This document shows positions 1-9,700 of a stretch of DNA of 64,000 nt, in pieces (position 1 is the first letter of the stretch; each line of letters starts with the position of its first letter). The position numbers and the translations under genes were made by a program. The notes beneath the pieces were generated by a model that saw only the letters and a list, made by a program, of their open reading frames with translations, ran no database searches and was not told the DNA's origin. Origin of the DNA: 2-02-FULL-55-14 sp964534125 (GTDB lineage: Bacteria > Bacteroidota > Ignavibacteria > UBA10030); NCBI GenBank assembly GCA_964534125.1, contig CAZHOJ010000002.1, positions 62,001 through 126,000 of the forward strand. The letters are read 5' to 3'.

Positions 1-1
1 C

Positions 2-316
2 AACTATCCGCTTGACATCCACAGGGATCCCAACGATGAGCGGCAGACGGTCACGAAACTGCCGCCGGGCGAATATCACGAGGTCCCGTACGGGTCCATC
101 GTTCCGCAGGCCGTTGAAAATCTCCTCGTTGCAGGGCGCTGCTTCTCCGGTTCGTTCGAAGCGCAGAGCTCGGTCCGTGTCCAGTCGAACTGCCGGGCGA
201 TGGGGGAGGCCGCTGCTGTCGCCTCCGCCCTTTCCCTTCAGAAGAACATCCACCCCCGTTCGCTCGATGGAGGAGAGCTCCGGGCGATGCTCGTCTCTCT
301 CGGAGCACGACTGTAG
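2..316 (+). CDS. FAD-dependent oxidoreductase, C-terminal part (5' end outside window)
   Basis: Only the last 104 codons are present; the reading frame is open to the left edge. The visible stretch contains the segment VPYGSIVPQAVENLLVAGRC followed by SVRVQSNCRAMGEAAAVASA. This is the characteristic C-terminal FAD-contacting region of the FAD_oxidored (PF12831-like) flavoproteins, in which the second half of the dinucleotide fold closes on the cofactor. The substrate cannot be told from this fragment. It lies 6 nt upstream of a permease and probably starts the sugar/organic-acid operon that continues with the hydantoinase-like gene. The family call is fairly safe; the role is open. Confidence 0.8.
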   Translation, partial: NYPLDIHRDPNDERQTVTKLPPGEYHEVPYGSIVPQAVENLLVAGRCFSGSFEAQSSVRVQSNCRAMGEAAAVASALSLQKNIHPRSLDGGELRAMLVSLGARL

Positions 317-322
317 CCGGCG

Positions 323-1801
323 ATGCTGAACGCTCTGCTCATCCTTGCCCTCTTTGGAGCGGCGGCGGTGCTGATGTTCCTGCGGAAGGTTCCCGCCGTC
401 CTGGCGCTTCCCCTGATGGCGATCGGCATCGGGCTCATCGAAGTGTTCAGCGGGAACCTGACCCTCTCTGATGTGTCCCTCGCGATCATGGCAGACGGGT
501 CCATCCGTCTTGCGGAACCGATGGTCATTTCCTTCTTCGGCGGAATGGTGAGCGTGCTCCTTCAGAAATCGGGCATTGCGGAGAGCCTCGTTCGGAGAGG
601 CGCAGAGCTCGCTGGTGATAATCCTCTCCTCACCTCTGTCCTGCTCCTGGCGATCGTCACGATCCTGTTCTCGACCATCGGAGGACTCGGCGCTGTCATC
701 ATGGTGGGTACGATCATGCTGCCGATCCTCTCCTCACTTGGGCTTCGCGAGTACCTCGCCGCAGGCATTCTGCTGGTCGGCATCAGCCTCGGCGGACTGC
801 TGAACGCCAACAACTGGGCGGTCTACAAGAGCGTGCTCGGCATGCAGGAGCCTGAGGTCTTCACGTATGCGCTCTCTCTGTTCGGCATCACCAGCGTTGG
901 AGCGATAGCGTTCGTGGCTGTTGAGCTCATCCGGACTGGTTCGGTCGGGATCCGCAGAGTGAGGTCATCGCTCATCGGCATCATCGCTGTTGCAGCACTG
1001 TCGGGGTGGCTGATCTACCTGGCGCAGGGGATCGACCTCGCTCCTGTCGTTGTTGTCGCCCGATGGGTGGTCGGTCTGAGCATGGCGGTGATCGTTGTCC
1101 GACGCCTGATCGCATATCGCAGCGCTTCGTCAGGCACACCACTGACCGACTGGACGGGGTATCTGATCCCGCTGGTCCCGCTCGTCTGTATCCTTCTGTA
1201 TGGGATGCCGTTCATCACTGCCTTCGTTGTAGCGTTGGTGTATGGCGTGGTTGTCACCCTGCGCAGAGGGTCTCTCAATATGCTCAGCAGGGCGATCATC
1301 GAAGGAAGTTCCGGGGTCATTCCCGCCATCGTGCTGATGCTGGGCATCGGTATGCTCCTCAGTGCGATCCTGGGCCCGAGCGCTGCAGGTCCGGGACGCG
1401 ATTGGTACATCGGCTCTGGCGGGGCCCCCTGGCCCGTCCTGAGTGACATGAGGCCTTTGCTGGAGCTGATCGTTCCGGGCTCCTTCGTGTCCTATGTGGT
1501 GATCTTCTCCCTGCTGGGGCCGCTGGCTCTCTACAGGGGGCCCATGAATGTGTGGGGCCTCGGCTATGGCGTCGGAGGCATCCTCCTTGCGACCGGCGTC
1601 CCTGCCGGAGCGATCATGGGCGTGCTGATGTCCCTTGGCATCATTCAGGGCATCAGCGATCCCACCAACACGCAAAATGTGTGGGTCGCGAACGAGGTCC
1701 GCATCGATGTCAATGAGATCATGAGGCGAACGCTTCCGTATTCCTGGGCCATTGCCATAGTGGGCCTGGTCGTCGCCGGACTTCTCTACTATAGCTCATG
1801 A
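323..1801 (+). CDS. multi-pass membrane permease (ion-transporter/GntP- or citrate-like)
   Basis: A 492-residue, almost wholly hydrophobic protein with roughly a dozen predicted membrane spans and few charged loops. It has Gly/Pro-rich re-entrant-like stretches (GGLGAVIMVGTIMLPIL near residue 115 and GISDPTNTQNVWVANE near 445), as in secondary transporters that move organic acids or sugar acids. It follows the FAD oxidoreductase by 6 nt and overlaps or abuts the next gene, so it is co-transcribed with a flavoprotein and a HyuA-type ATPase. It probably imports the substrate these enzymes act on. The exact transporter family is not certain, and a DUF-type permease is possible. Confidence 0.65.
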   Translation: MLNALLILALFGAAAVLMFLRKVPAVLALPLMAIGIGLIEVFSGNLTLSDVSLAIMADGSIRLAEPMVISFFGGMVSVLLQKSGIAESLVRRGAELAGDNPLLTSVLLLAIVTILFSTIGGLGAVIMVGTIMLPILSSLGLREYLAAGILLVGISLGGLLNANNWAVYKSVLGMQEPEVFTYALSLFGITSVGAIAFVAVELIRTGSVGIRRVRSSLIGIIAVAALSGWLIYLAQGIDLAPVVVVARWVVGLSMAVIVVRRLIAYRSASSGTPLTDWTGYLIPLVPLVCILLYGMPFITAFVVALVYGVVVTLRRGSLNMLSRAIIEGSSGVIPAIVLMLGIGMLLSAILGPSAAGPGRDWYIGSGGAPWPVLSDMRPLLELIVPGSFVSYVVIFSLLGPLALYRGPMNVWGLGYGVGGILLATGVPAGAIMGVLMSLGIIQGISDPTNTQNVWVANEVRIDVNEIMRRTLPYSWAIAIVGLVVAGLLYYSS

Positions 1802-1860
1802 GCATCAAGGGGCGGAGGCCGACATATCGCAGAGGCCCGGGCCGCAAAGGTCCCGTCCCC

Positions 1861-4002
1861 GTGAAGATCGGGATCGATGTCGGGGGCACCTTCACGCATG
1901 CGGTCGCGATCCATGCCCACGAACTGGAGATCGTCGGGACGGCCGTTGTCCCTACGACACACACCGCATCAGAGGGTGTGGCCCTCGGTGTGGTCAGGTC
2001 CCTGCGTTCTCTCCTCTCGAGCTGCAATATCCGTCCGCAGGATGTTCACCTCGTCGCCCACAGCACGACCCAGGCAACGAATGCGCTTCTCGAAGGTGAC
2101 GTTGCTCACGTTGGCATCATCGGCATGGCAGGCGGGCCCGGCACATGGAGGGCGAAGAGCCAGACGCGGACCGGTGACATCGAGCTTGCCCCCGGGAAAT
2201 ATCTCCGTACGTATCATCGGTTCGTCGACACCTCTTCAGGGATCCGCGATCAGGACATCCTCGCGGCCGCGGAGGCGCTCCGTGCAGAGGGAGCAGAGGT
2301 CTTCGTCCTCAGCGAGGCGTTCAGCGTCGACGACGCGACGAACGAACAGACAGCCGCAGAGATCCTCAGGAGCCACGGGCTGCTTGTGACCGCTGCTTCA
2401 GATATCACGAAGCTCTATGGACTGAAGGTCCGCACGCGTACGGCGGTCATCAATGCATCGATGCTTCCGAAGATGCTCGAGACGGCGGACATGACGGAGC
2501 GGTCGGTAAAAGAGGCAGGGATCCGGACGCCGCTGATGATCATGCGGAGCGACGGCGGCATTATGGACGTGGCGGAGATGCGGAGGCGTCCCATCCTCAC
2601 AATGCTCTCGGGGCCAGCGGCCGGGGTCGCAGCCGCCCTGATGTACGTGCATATCTCCGACGGGATATTCCTCGAGGTCGGCGGGACCAGCACGGACATC
2701 TCCGTCATCCGAAATGGCCGCCCCATGGTCAGGACGGCACAGGTGGGCGGACATCGTCTGTTCCTGAAGACCCTCGACATCCGGACGGTCGGCATCGGTG
2801 GAGGATCGATGGTCCGCTACAAGGATGGGAGATTGCTCGATGTAGGTCCGCGAAGTGCGCATATCGCCGGTCTTCGATATCCGAGCTTCTCGGATGCGGA
2901 CGAACTGAAGCAGATGAAGGCCCTGCCGGTACAGCCCCGTCCCGGCGACCCTTCGGACTATCTTGCGATGAAGCGGAGTGCGGACGATCCGGACGGGATG
3001 ACGGTTACCACCACCGATGCAGCGAACATCCTCGGCATCCCGACAGGATACGCAGCAGCCAGAAAAGGTTCCGCGGATGCGCTGAAGGAATGGATTTCCT
3101 CTGTTCTGGGCCGTGATCCCCGTGCGTTCGCCCGGGAGGTGCTGCGGCATGCCGCGGAAAAGGTGCTTCGGGTTGTCGACCAGTTCGCCGCCGAGTACCG
3201 GCTCGAGCGGGAGCTGCTCGTGCTCGTGGGGGGGGGTGGTGGGGCTGTGGCGGTGGTCCCGACCGCCGGAGAACTGTCCGGCCTCCAGGCAACGATCGCC
3301 GGGAACGCAGAGATCATCTCGGCCATCGGTGTGGCGCTGGGAATGATCCGTGACACGATCGAACGGAGCGTCATTGAACCTACGGAACAGGACATCCTGA
3401 AGATACGGGCAGAAGCGCTCGCATCGGTGATCCGGATGGGAGCCTCAGCAGAATCGGCAGAGGTACGGGTGGAGGTCGATACCCGCCACAAGCGCCTTAT
3501 CGCGACGGCCATGGGAGTCCCGGAGCTTCGGAAACGCGACCTCACAGAGAGCTTCCTGAATGAGCAGGAGATCCGCCGGATCGCCGAGTCGTCATTCGGC
3601 CTTGCGACGGAGGAGATCCACGAAGCGGGAAGCTCAGCGTTCCTGCATGTCTATGCCGGAACACGGAAACGGGAGTATTTCTTCGGACTGTTCACCAACG
3701 TGCGAAACCCGGTGAGAGTGATAGGCAAGGATGGTATCATACGCCTGAAGCTCATGAACGGTGTCGTGAAGGGTGGAAAGCTTGCGGTGATCGGTTCCCT
3801 GATATCCTCTGTCCTCGAGGAGCACACCATCTACGGTGATGCAGGGGGCTTGCTGCCCGACGCCTGGATCGTGATCGCGAACCGCATCATCGACCTGAGC
3901 GGAGTTGCCACACGGGAACAGATGATCTCCCTCTTCCGGGTGGAGACCGAGACACATCCCGGGGACGAACCTGCGGCGCTGGTCATCGCGCCCAAGACCT
4001 GA
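1861..4002 (+). CDS. hydantoinase/oxoprolinase family protein (HyuA-like, ASKHA fold)
   Basis: HyuA-type proteins couple ATP hydrolysis to ring opening of hydantoins or 5-oxoproline. The N-terminus KIGIDVGGTFTHAV is the phosphate-1 loop of the actin-like fold; AHSTTQATNALLEGD and FLEVGGTSTDISVIRNGRP are the other family signatures. I chose GTG 1861 because homologues begin directly at the KIGIDVGGT strand and AAAGG lies 10 nt upstream. An ATG at 1798 overlaps the permease stop but adds a basic, low-complexity 21-residue tail. No HyuB-type partner is visible, which is unusual for true hydantoinases, so the substrate may be different. A run of nine G bases near 3228-3236 encodes part of the glycine-rich loop. 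Confidence 0.8.
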   Translation: MKIGIDVGGTFTHAVAIHAHELEIVGTAVVPTTHTASEGVALGVVRSLRSLLSSCNIRPQDVHLVAHSTTQATNALLEGDVAHVGIIGMAGGPGTWRAKSQTRTGDIELAPGKYLRTYHRFVDTSSGIRDQDILAAAEALRAEGAEVFVLSEAFSVDDATNEQTAAEILRSHGLLVTAASDITKLYGLKVRTRTAVINASMLPKMLETADMTERSVKEAGIRTPLMIMRSDGGIMDVAEMRRRPILTMLSGPAAGVAAALMYVHISDGIFLEVGGTSTDISVIRNGRPMVRTAQVGGHRLFLKTLDIRTVGIGGGSMVRYKDGRLLDVGPRSAHIAGLRYPSFSDADELKQMKALPVQPRPGDPSDYLAMKRSADDPDGMTVTTTDAANILGIPTGYAAARKGSADALKEWISSVLGRDPRAFAREVLRHAAEKVLRVVDQFAAEYRLERELLVLVGGGGGAVAVVPTAGELSGLQATIAGNAEIISAIGVALGMIRDTIERSVIEPTEQDILKIRAEALASVIRMGASAESAEVRVEVDTRHKRLIATAMGVPELRKRDLTESFLNEQEIRRIAESSFGLATEEIHEAGSSAFLHVYAGTRKREYFFGLFTNVRNPVRVIGKDGIIRLKLMNGVVKGGKLAVIGSLISSVLEEHTIYGDAGGLLPDAWIVIANRIIDLSGVATREQMISLFRVETETHPGDEPAALVIAPKT

Positions 4003-4016
4003 TGAGGATGTGAGCC

Positions 4017-6065
4017 ATGCCATATTTTCCCCAGAACCATCCCGACATGAACGGCCTCCGTCATCTCATGCTCCTCTACGGCGACATCGGACGGCGGTGG
4101 ACGGCTTCACAGCTGGATCACTACGTCGCACACAGGAACCGTTCCGGCAATCCTGATGACTGGTTCTTCGATTCGTTCCTCTTCCTGAACGTCAAAGCGC
4201 CTGACGGAAGGGATTTCTGTGCTGACATCAACGTTGGCACGACGATGTCCGGCGAGGGGGATTTTCATGCGGTCTGTTCACCGACGCCTGCGACGCTCGA
4301 CGACTGGAGATCGCTGCTCGACTACTACCTCGGATCGGATGGTGCTGCGGCCACGCTCGATCGAACGATCGCAGATCATGAGAAGACCCTCGGTGGCGCG
4401 CCCGCGACAAGGCAGAACGTCGTTTTCATGGTCCCATATCCCCATGTGACGCAGCGGTCTTTCGGCTCTCTGGACACCGGCCGGTCTCTCAACTTCTCCG
4501 TAGAGGGGCAGAACCTCACAAAGGCAACGGAGCAGCGCCTGGCAGCGGCACAGTGGTACGTACGGGAGGTGCGCAGGCGATGGGACGAACGGGGATTCCG
4601 GCATCTGAATCTGCTCGGCGTGTACTGGATGTTCGAAACAGTGTATCGCGGTTGGGAGGTCGATGACCATTGGCTGCTGAAGGAACTTCGCCGGACGGTC
4701 CGCGAGCAGGGCCTGCGCTTTCTCTGGATCCCGTTCTGGTCGGCCCACAATGTCCACGCACTGGACGATTACCAGCGTTACTATTTTGATGTCGCATTCC
4801 TCCAGCCGAATTACATGTTCTATCGATCAGGGAAATCGCTCGAGAAGGCCGCAATGGCTGCACGTCGGAGGAATGCCGGGCTCGAGATCGAGTACTATCT
4901 GGAATTGAACGAACCCATCGCTGTGCAGGATGAGCGCCACTCCCGGTTCAGGGACTATCTTAATGGCGGAGTTCACTACGGATACATGAAGGATGCAGTG
5001 TGTGCGCATTTCCACGGTGTCGATTCGCTGGGCAGGATGAGGGTCCATGACGACCCCCGGGAGAGGGAGTTCTACGAGGATATTTACAGCTTCGTCAAGG
5101 GAACATATGTTCTGAAGCCACGCATACCGCGCTCCTCAGAAGGCGTCGTGGCTCAGACGCCTGAGGATGCCGCGATCGCTCTTGACCTTGGAGGGACACA
5201 GCTCAGAGCGGCCCTTGTCAGTTCTGAGGGTATCATTTTCGAGAGAACAGCGCTGAAGACTCCGGACGGGCCCGATGCGATCATGGATGCAATCGTTGCC
5301 CTGACCACGGAAATGAAGCTGAAGGCCGGGACGATGTCTGTCGTTGGCATCGGTGTCAGCTCCGGCGGCAGGGTGGACTACGCCAGGGGACGCATCCTTG
5401 ATTCGACATCTCTGATCGAGGGATGGAAAGAGATCGACCTGTCAATGGTCCTCAGTACCCGGACAGGTCTGCCGGTGGCTGTGGACAATGACGGACACTG
5501 TGCGGGCTTCGCACAACTGATGATGGGAGAAGGGATTGGAGTCCGGTCGTTCATCAATCTCGTCGTGGGCACTGGCATCGGAGGAGCGTACTTCCTTGAG
5601 GGTGAGCTGGTCAGGGGAATGAACAACGCGGCGGGGGAGTTCGGTCATATCAGTGTCGATATGCAGGGGCCTGCATGCAGCTGCGGGAATCGGGGTTGTG
5701 TTGAGCTGTATGCATCGGGATCGGGGATTGCCAGGAGGGCTCAGGAGGCAGGTCTGTTGACGGGACCGGAGCACATTGAAGCGAAGGCCCGGGACGGGGA
5801 TGCGGAGGCTCTCCGGATCCTCCGGGAAGGAGGCGAAGCTCTCGGGGCTGCCATTGCGAGCCTTGTGAATTCGCTCAATCCGGCGAAAGTCATCCTTTCC
5901 GGCCCCGTGCTGCGGTACGGTGCGCTGTATCTTGACCCGCTGAGGAAGGCGTTCAATGCCCGCTCGATGTCGGTGCAGGGAGGGGATGACAGGCTGGTGA
6001 TTTCGAGCCTTGAGGAAGCCGGGCTCATCGGCGCTGCCGCGCTTGCATACTCACGATTTTGGTGA
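4017..6065 (+). CDS. DUF4855 domain fused to ROK-family sugar kinase
   Basis: A two-domain protein of 682 residues. Residues 1 to about 365 resemble DUF4855, a barrel-like domain found in glycan-related proteins: GVYWMFETVYRGW, then LRFLWIPFWSAHN, FDVAFLQPNYMFYR and GLEIEYYLELNE. From about residue 384 it is a complete ROK kinase: ALDLGGTQLRAALVS (ATP loop), AVDNDGHCAGF (catalytic Asp), VGTGIGGAYF, and the zinc motif GHISVDMQGPACSCGNRGC near 545-560. ROK kinases phosphorylate glucose, GlcNAc or ManNAc. NanE lies immediately downstream on the other strand, so ManNAc is the natural first guess. The 3' end overlaps that of nanE by 15 nt. The fusion is the unusual point. Confidence 0.85.
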   Translation: MPYFPQNHPDMNGLRHLMLLYGDIGRRWTASQLDHYVAHRNRSGNPDDWFFDSFLFLNVKAPDGRDFCADINVGTTMSGEGDFHAVCSPTPATLDDWRSLLDYYLGSDGAAATLDRTIADHEKTLGGAPATRQNVVFMVPYPHVTQRSFGSLDTGRSLNFSVEGQNLTKATEQRLAAAQWYVREVRRRWDERGFRHLNLLGVYWMFETVYRGWEVDDHWLLKELRRTVREQGLRFLWIPFWSAHNVHALDDYQRYYFDVAFLQPNYMFYRSGKSLEKAAMAARRRNAGLEIEYYLELNEPIAVQDERHSRFRDYLNGGVHYGYMKDAVCAHFHGVDSLGRMRVHDDPREREFYEDIYSFVKGTYVLKPRIPRSSEGVVAQTPEDAAIALDLGGTQLRAALVSSEGIIFERTALKTPDGPDAIMDAIVALTTEMKLKAGTMSVVGIGVSSGGRVDYARGRILDSTSLIEGWKEIDLSMVLSTRTGLPVAVDNDGHCAGFAQLMMGEGIGVRSFINLVVGTGIGGAYFLEGELVRGMNNAAGEFGHISVDMQGPACSCGNRGCVELYASGSGIARRAQEAGLLTGPEHIEAKARDGDAEALRILREGGEALGAAIASLVNSLNPAKVILSGPVLRYGALYLDPLRKAFNARSMSVQGGDDRLVISSLEEAGLIGAAALAYSRFW

Positions 6066-6731
6066 GAGGGCAGAGACAAAACGCTTGACGATATCCACGG
6101 GGCGGGTGATAGCTGTACCCACAACGACCGCGTGTGCTCCCAGCCTGATAGCAAGCGCTGTCTGTTCAGGCGTCCAGAATCGGCCTTCTGCGACAAGCGG
6201 TACCGACAACTTCCCGCGAAGCATCTCAAGAAGCTCAAGATCCGGTACATCAAGCCTGACCCTCCGCTTCGAGTCAACATACCCCGAGAGTGTTGTCGCC
6301 ACGTAGGCCGCTCCGGCAGCGGCAGCTGCGATAGCTTCTGCTTCAGAGGAAATATCCGCCATCAACGGGACACCCAGTGTCGCGGCATCTGCAAGGACCT
6401 GGATGCCTGTTCTGCCATCCGGGCGCTTCCGCTCTGTCGCATCGAGAGCGACCACATCTGCCCCGGCCGAATGTAATGCTGTGATGTCGGTCTCATGGGG
6501 AGTGATCAGGACCTCTCCGGAGGGGTAGGCGGATTTCGTGAGCCCGATGATGGGGAGAGTGATTGCGGACCGAACACGGGTAATGTTCTCCGCATCCCGG
6601 ATCCGCACGGCAACAGCGCCACCCATCTCTGCAGCACGGGCGAAAGCAGCGATGTGGTCGGGTGTTGCGAAGGGGCTGTCTCCTTCAGCCTGACAGGAGA
6701 CAATGAGTCCGGAAGGCAGGATGGTGCTCAC
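6051..6731 (-). CDS. nanE: N-acetylmannosamine-6-phosphate 2-epimerase
   Basis: This TIM-barrel enzyme converts ManNAc-6-P to GlcNAc-6-P in sialic acid/ManNAc catabolism. Family features are GLIVSCQAEGDSPF at the N-terminus, IIGLTKSAYPSGEVLITP, ADVVALDATERKRPDG and, near the C-terminus, HAVVVGTAITRP. The 226-residue length is normal. The GTG start forms a GTGA overlap with the stop of the upstream alpha-mannosidase, so the two are translationally coupled. No nanA lyase is visible in the window, so the pathway may feed on ManNAc itself or on a ManNAc-containing glycan rather than on sialic acid. Confidence 0.92.
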   Translation of the reverse strand: MSTILPSGLIVSCQAEGDSPFATPDHIAAFARAAEMGGAVAVRIRDAENITRVRSAITLPIIGLTKSAYPSGEVLITPHETDITALHSAGADVVALDATERKRPDGRTGIQVLADAATLGVPLMADISSEAEAIAAAAAGAAYVATTLSGYVDSKRRVRLDVPDLELLEMLRGKLSVPLVAEGRFWTPEQTALAIRLGAHAVVVGTAITRPVDIVKRFVSALSPKS

Positions 6732-9700
6732 GAACGTAAGGGGCTCTTGCCGCTGAACAGGATACGAAAGGTCTTGATCTCGAACGGCTTCAGGCGTACA
6801 GCCATCCGACCCTTCCTCGCGGTCAGAGATTTCTGGTCCTGTTCGAGAAGGTCACACTCCGCTACGTAGGTGGGTGCCTTGAAGAGGCTCAGTATGCAGT
6901 CGGTCGCAAGGCCGTGGGCTTCGTACATCCTGACGACATACCCTTTCCCATCCTCTGCCCGCTTGAAGGCGGTGATGACCACGCCCGGCTTGTTGACCGA
7001 GAACATGGTGTCGAGCGGCTTCTTCGGACGTCCCGGGAGAACGAGAGGCGCCACATTGAAGGCTCGCGCCTCGGCGACGACCTTTCCGTTCCGCCAGCTT
7101 CCCGGAAAAGGATAGAGGGCGTACCGGAACTGGTGCTCGCCCTGGTCGATGACCACATTGTCCGTGAGATGCCACGGCTCCAGGGGATGAGGATAGCGAG
7201 GAGACCGGATGAGCGAGAGCCGGAGCGTATGGTCCTTGCAGTCGTACGCGTACTTTGAATCGTTCAGGATCGCCGCGCCGTATTTATTGTCGCTCAACGC
7301 TGCCCATTGCTGGGCCGGAACCTCGTACTTGGCCTTGTCCGCTGGTATCTTCGAACGGTTCGGACGCTCGATGGTCCCGAACTGGATCTCATATGCTGCT
7401 GACGTTGTGCGCGGGGCGAGCGGGAAGGCGACCTTGAGGAACGTATGTTCTTCCTTCCATCGAACCGTCGTATCGAAATCGATGCGCGAGGTCCGGTGAT
7501 ACATGTGGATGGTCTGCCGGATGGTCGACCCGTTGGGCGACCGGTACTCCTGCAGGACGGTGACCCTCAGCGGCCCCTCCTCGGTTATCTTCGTTCCCTT
7601 CATCTCGAACAGGTCGAGACGATGGCGATCGAGGTCCGGAGCCATCTCCCACGCTTCCCAATCCTTTGGAACGTCCCTGAACGTCTGGAAGAGATTCCCC
7701 CGCTTGCCCTTATGCAGTATGTCCTTCTTGAGCTTCTTGTCGAAGACCGCGCTCAGGCCCCCCTTGTTGTCGAATCGCACGCGCAGGGTGGGAGATTCGA
7801 TCGCCCGCGCTGAGATCTTCCAGTCGGACGGGATCTCTGAAGCCTGCCCCTCAGCTGTCCGGACGCACACGATCACGGAACCAGACCCGTCGAGGTATGG
7901 AACGTACAGAAGCAGTCGTGTGGAGGTCTTCTCTCTCGCCAGGACCTGGTGCTCGATCACTTTCCCGTCGTGATCGGTCACCTCGAACGCAGGGCCAGCC
8001 AGCGGGACATCGACCTCGACATACGCATCACGCGGGGATGAGAGAGGATTCAGGATCGTGAACCACGACTCGGTCCGGGACCTTTTTTGCGGCGCGAGCA
8101 GTGCACGCGTGTTGCGCTGGATGATCAGGTTTGCTGAAGCGCGAACGCGCTCGACCTCAGCTTCAATATCCTCACGGGCCTCTTTGATGAAGGTGCCCGG
8201 GACGATATCGTGGAACTGGTTCAGAAGAAGGCCTTTCCAGGCGCTATCCAGTTCGCCCACCGGATACAGTGTGCGTTGTACGCCCGGAAGCAGGTCGGTC
8301 ATGCAACTGAGGACCTCGGCGATATACAGGGCGTGTTCGAGCTCGCGGTTCGCCTTCTTGAGCCAGGCATGCGTGGTATAGGTCCCGCGATGCTTCTCGA
8401 GATACAGCTCTCCATTCCAGGTCGGGAATGCTGACGCGTGTTCTTCAAGCTCTTTGAAGAACCTGCCTGGCGTCGACATGCTCGTGCGGGGGAGGCCGGG
8501 AACGTTCCTGTATACCTCCAGTGATTCGATCTGCTCAGGAGTGACTCCGCCGCCTCCGTCCCCGTATCCAAACGTCTGCATGGCCGGGGGTGTGCCGTCA
8601 TCTTCATCGAGCTCTTTGGCGGAAGCAAGGAGATCCTGCGGACGGAGGCTCGCCTCGAGACCGAGCATCGGGACATAGGAAAGGACCCGTGTGCCATCAA
8701 TGCCCTGCCAGTGGAACGCCGTATGGGGAAACTTCGTCGTGTCATTCCACCGCAGTTTGGTCGTGAAGAAGTACTTGAACCCGGACTTCCGGAGGATCTG
8801 GGGAAGGGACCAGGTGTAGCCGAACGTGTCTGGCAACCAGAAGACGTCGGATGAGGTGCCGTACTCGGTCCTGAAGTATGCCGACCCGTGCAGGATCTGG
8901 CGGATGAGTGATTCACCCGAAGGAATGTTGCAGTCAGGCTCGACCCATGTCCGTCCTACCGCCTCCCAGCGGCCATCAGAGATAGCCTGCTTGATGGAGG
9001 AGTGGATCTGCGGGTACGCCTTTTTCGTCAGGTCGTACAGGACTGCCTGGCTCTGGGAGTAGGTGAAGTCCGGGTATCGCTCGAGCATCCGGAGTGCGGT
9101 CGAGAACGTCCTCCCTGATTTCCGGACAGTCTCGGCCAGCTGCCACAACCAGACAACGTCCAGGTGTGATTGTCCAACGGCATGGATGGAGCCCCGGATC
9201 GTCGTGTAGAATTCGTCTCCAAGGGCCCCCCGCAGAAATGCCACGCCGCGTGCGATGGCGTTAGGATATTCGTCGCTCTTCGGGTCGTAGTACTTGACAA
9301 AGATCAGGGCCCGCCGGATGATCTCGCGTACCCGTGCAAGAGCGTCAGACCTGGGATCGAGCTGTCCTTCAAGGTCGCGCAGCGTCATCAGGGAGGTGCG
9401 GTATGTCCTGACGGATTGATTGACCTCGACCAGCTCGGCGATCTCGAACAGGTGCTTGTCACGCGTCCGCCCGGGATACGCCTCCACGGCGATCTGGAGC
9501 TGCTGGTTCCGGCGCGCCTTGTCGAAAATGATAGCTTCAGTGTGGTGCTTGTCGAAGCCCTGAAGCGGCTGGCCGTTGACGAACACAAGGGCCTCGGGCA
9601 TGTTCAGCCGGATCCCGACGGTCTTTCCTGACAGCTCATCAGGCAGCATCACCTGGGTCCGGAACCAGACGGTGCGGTCATATTTCCCCCACTCGAAGGG

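Noticed and set aside
1006..1446. Long alternative-frame open frames inside the permease and many other genes
   Set aside because: GC-rich coding DNA gives long shadow frames; these have no recognisable motifs, starts or ribosome sites.
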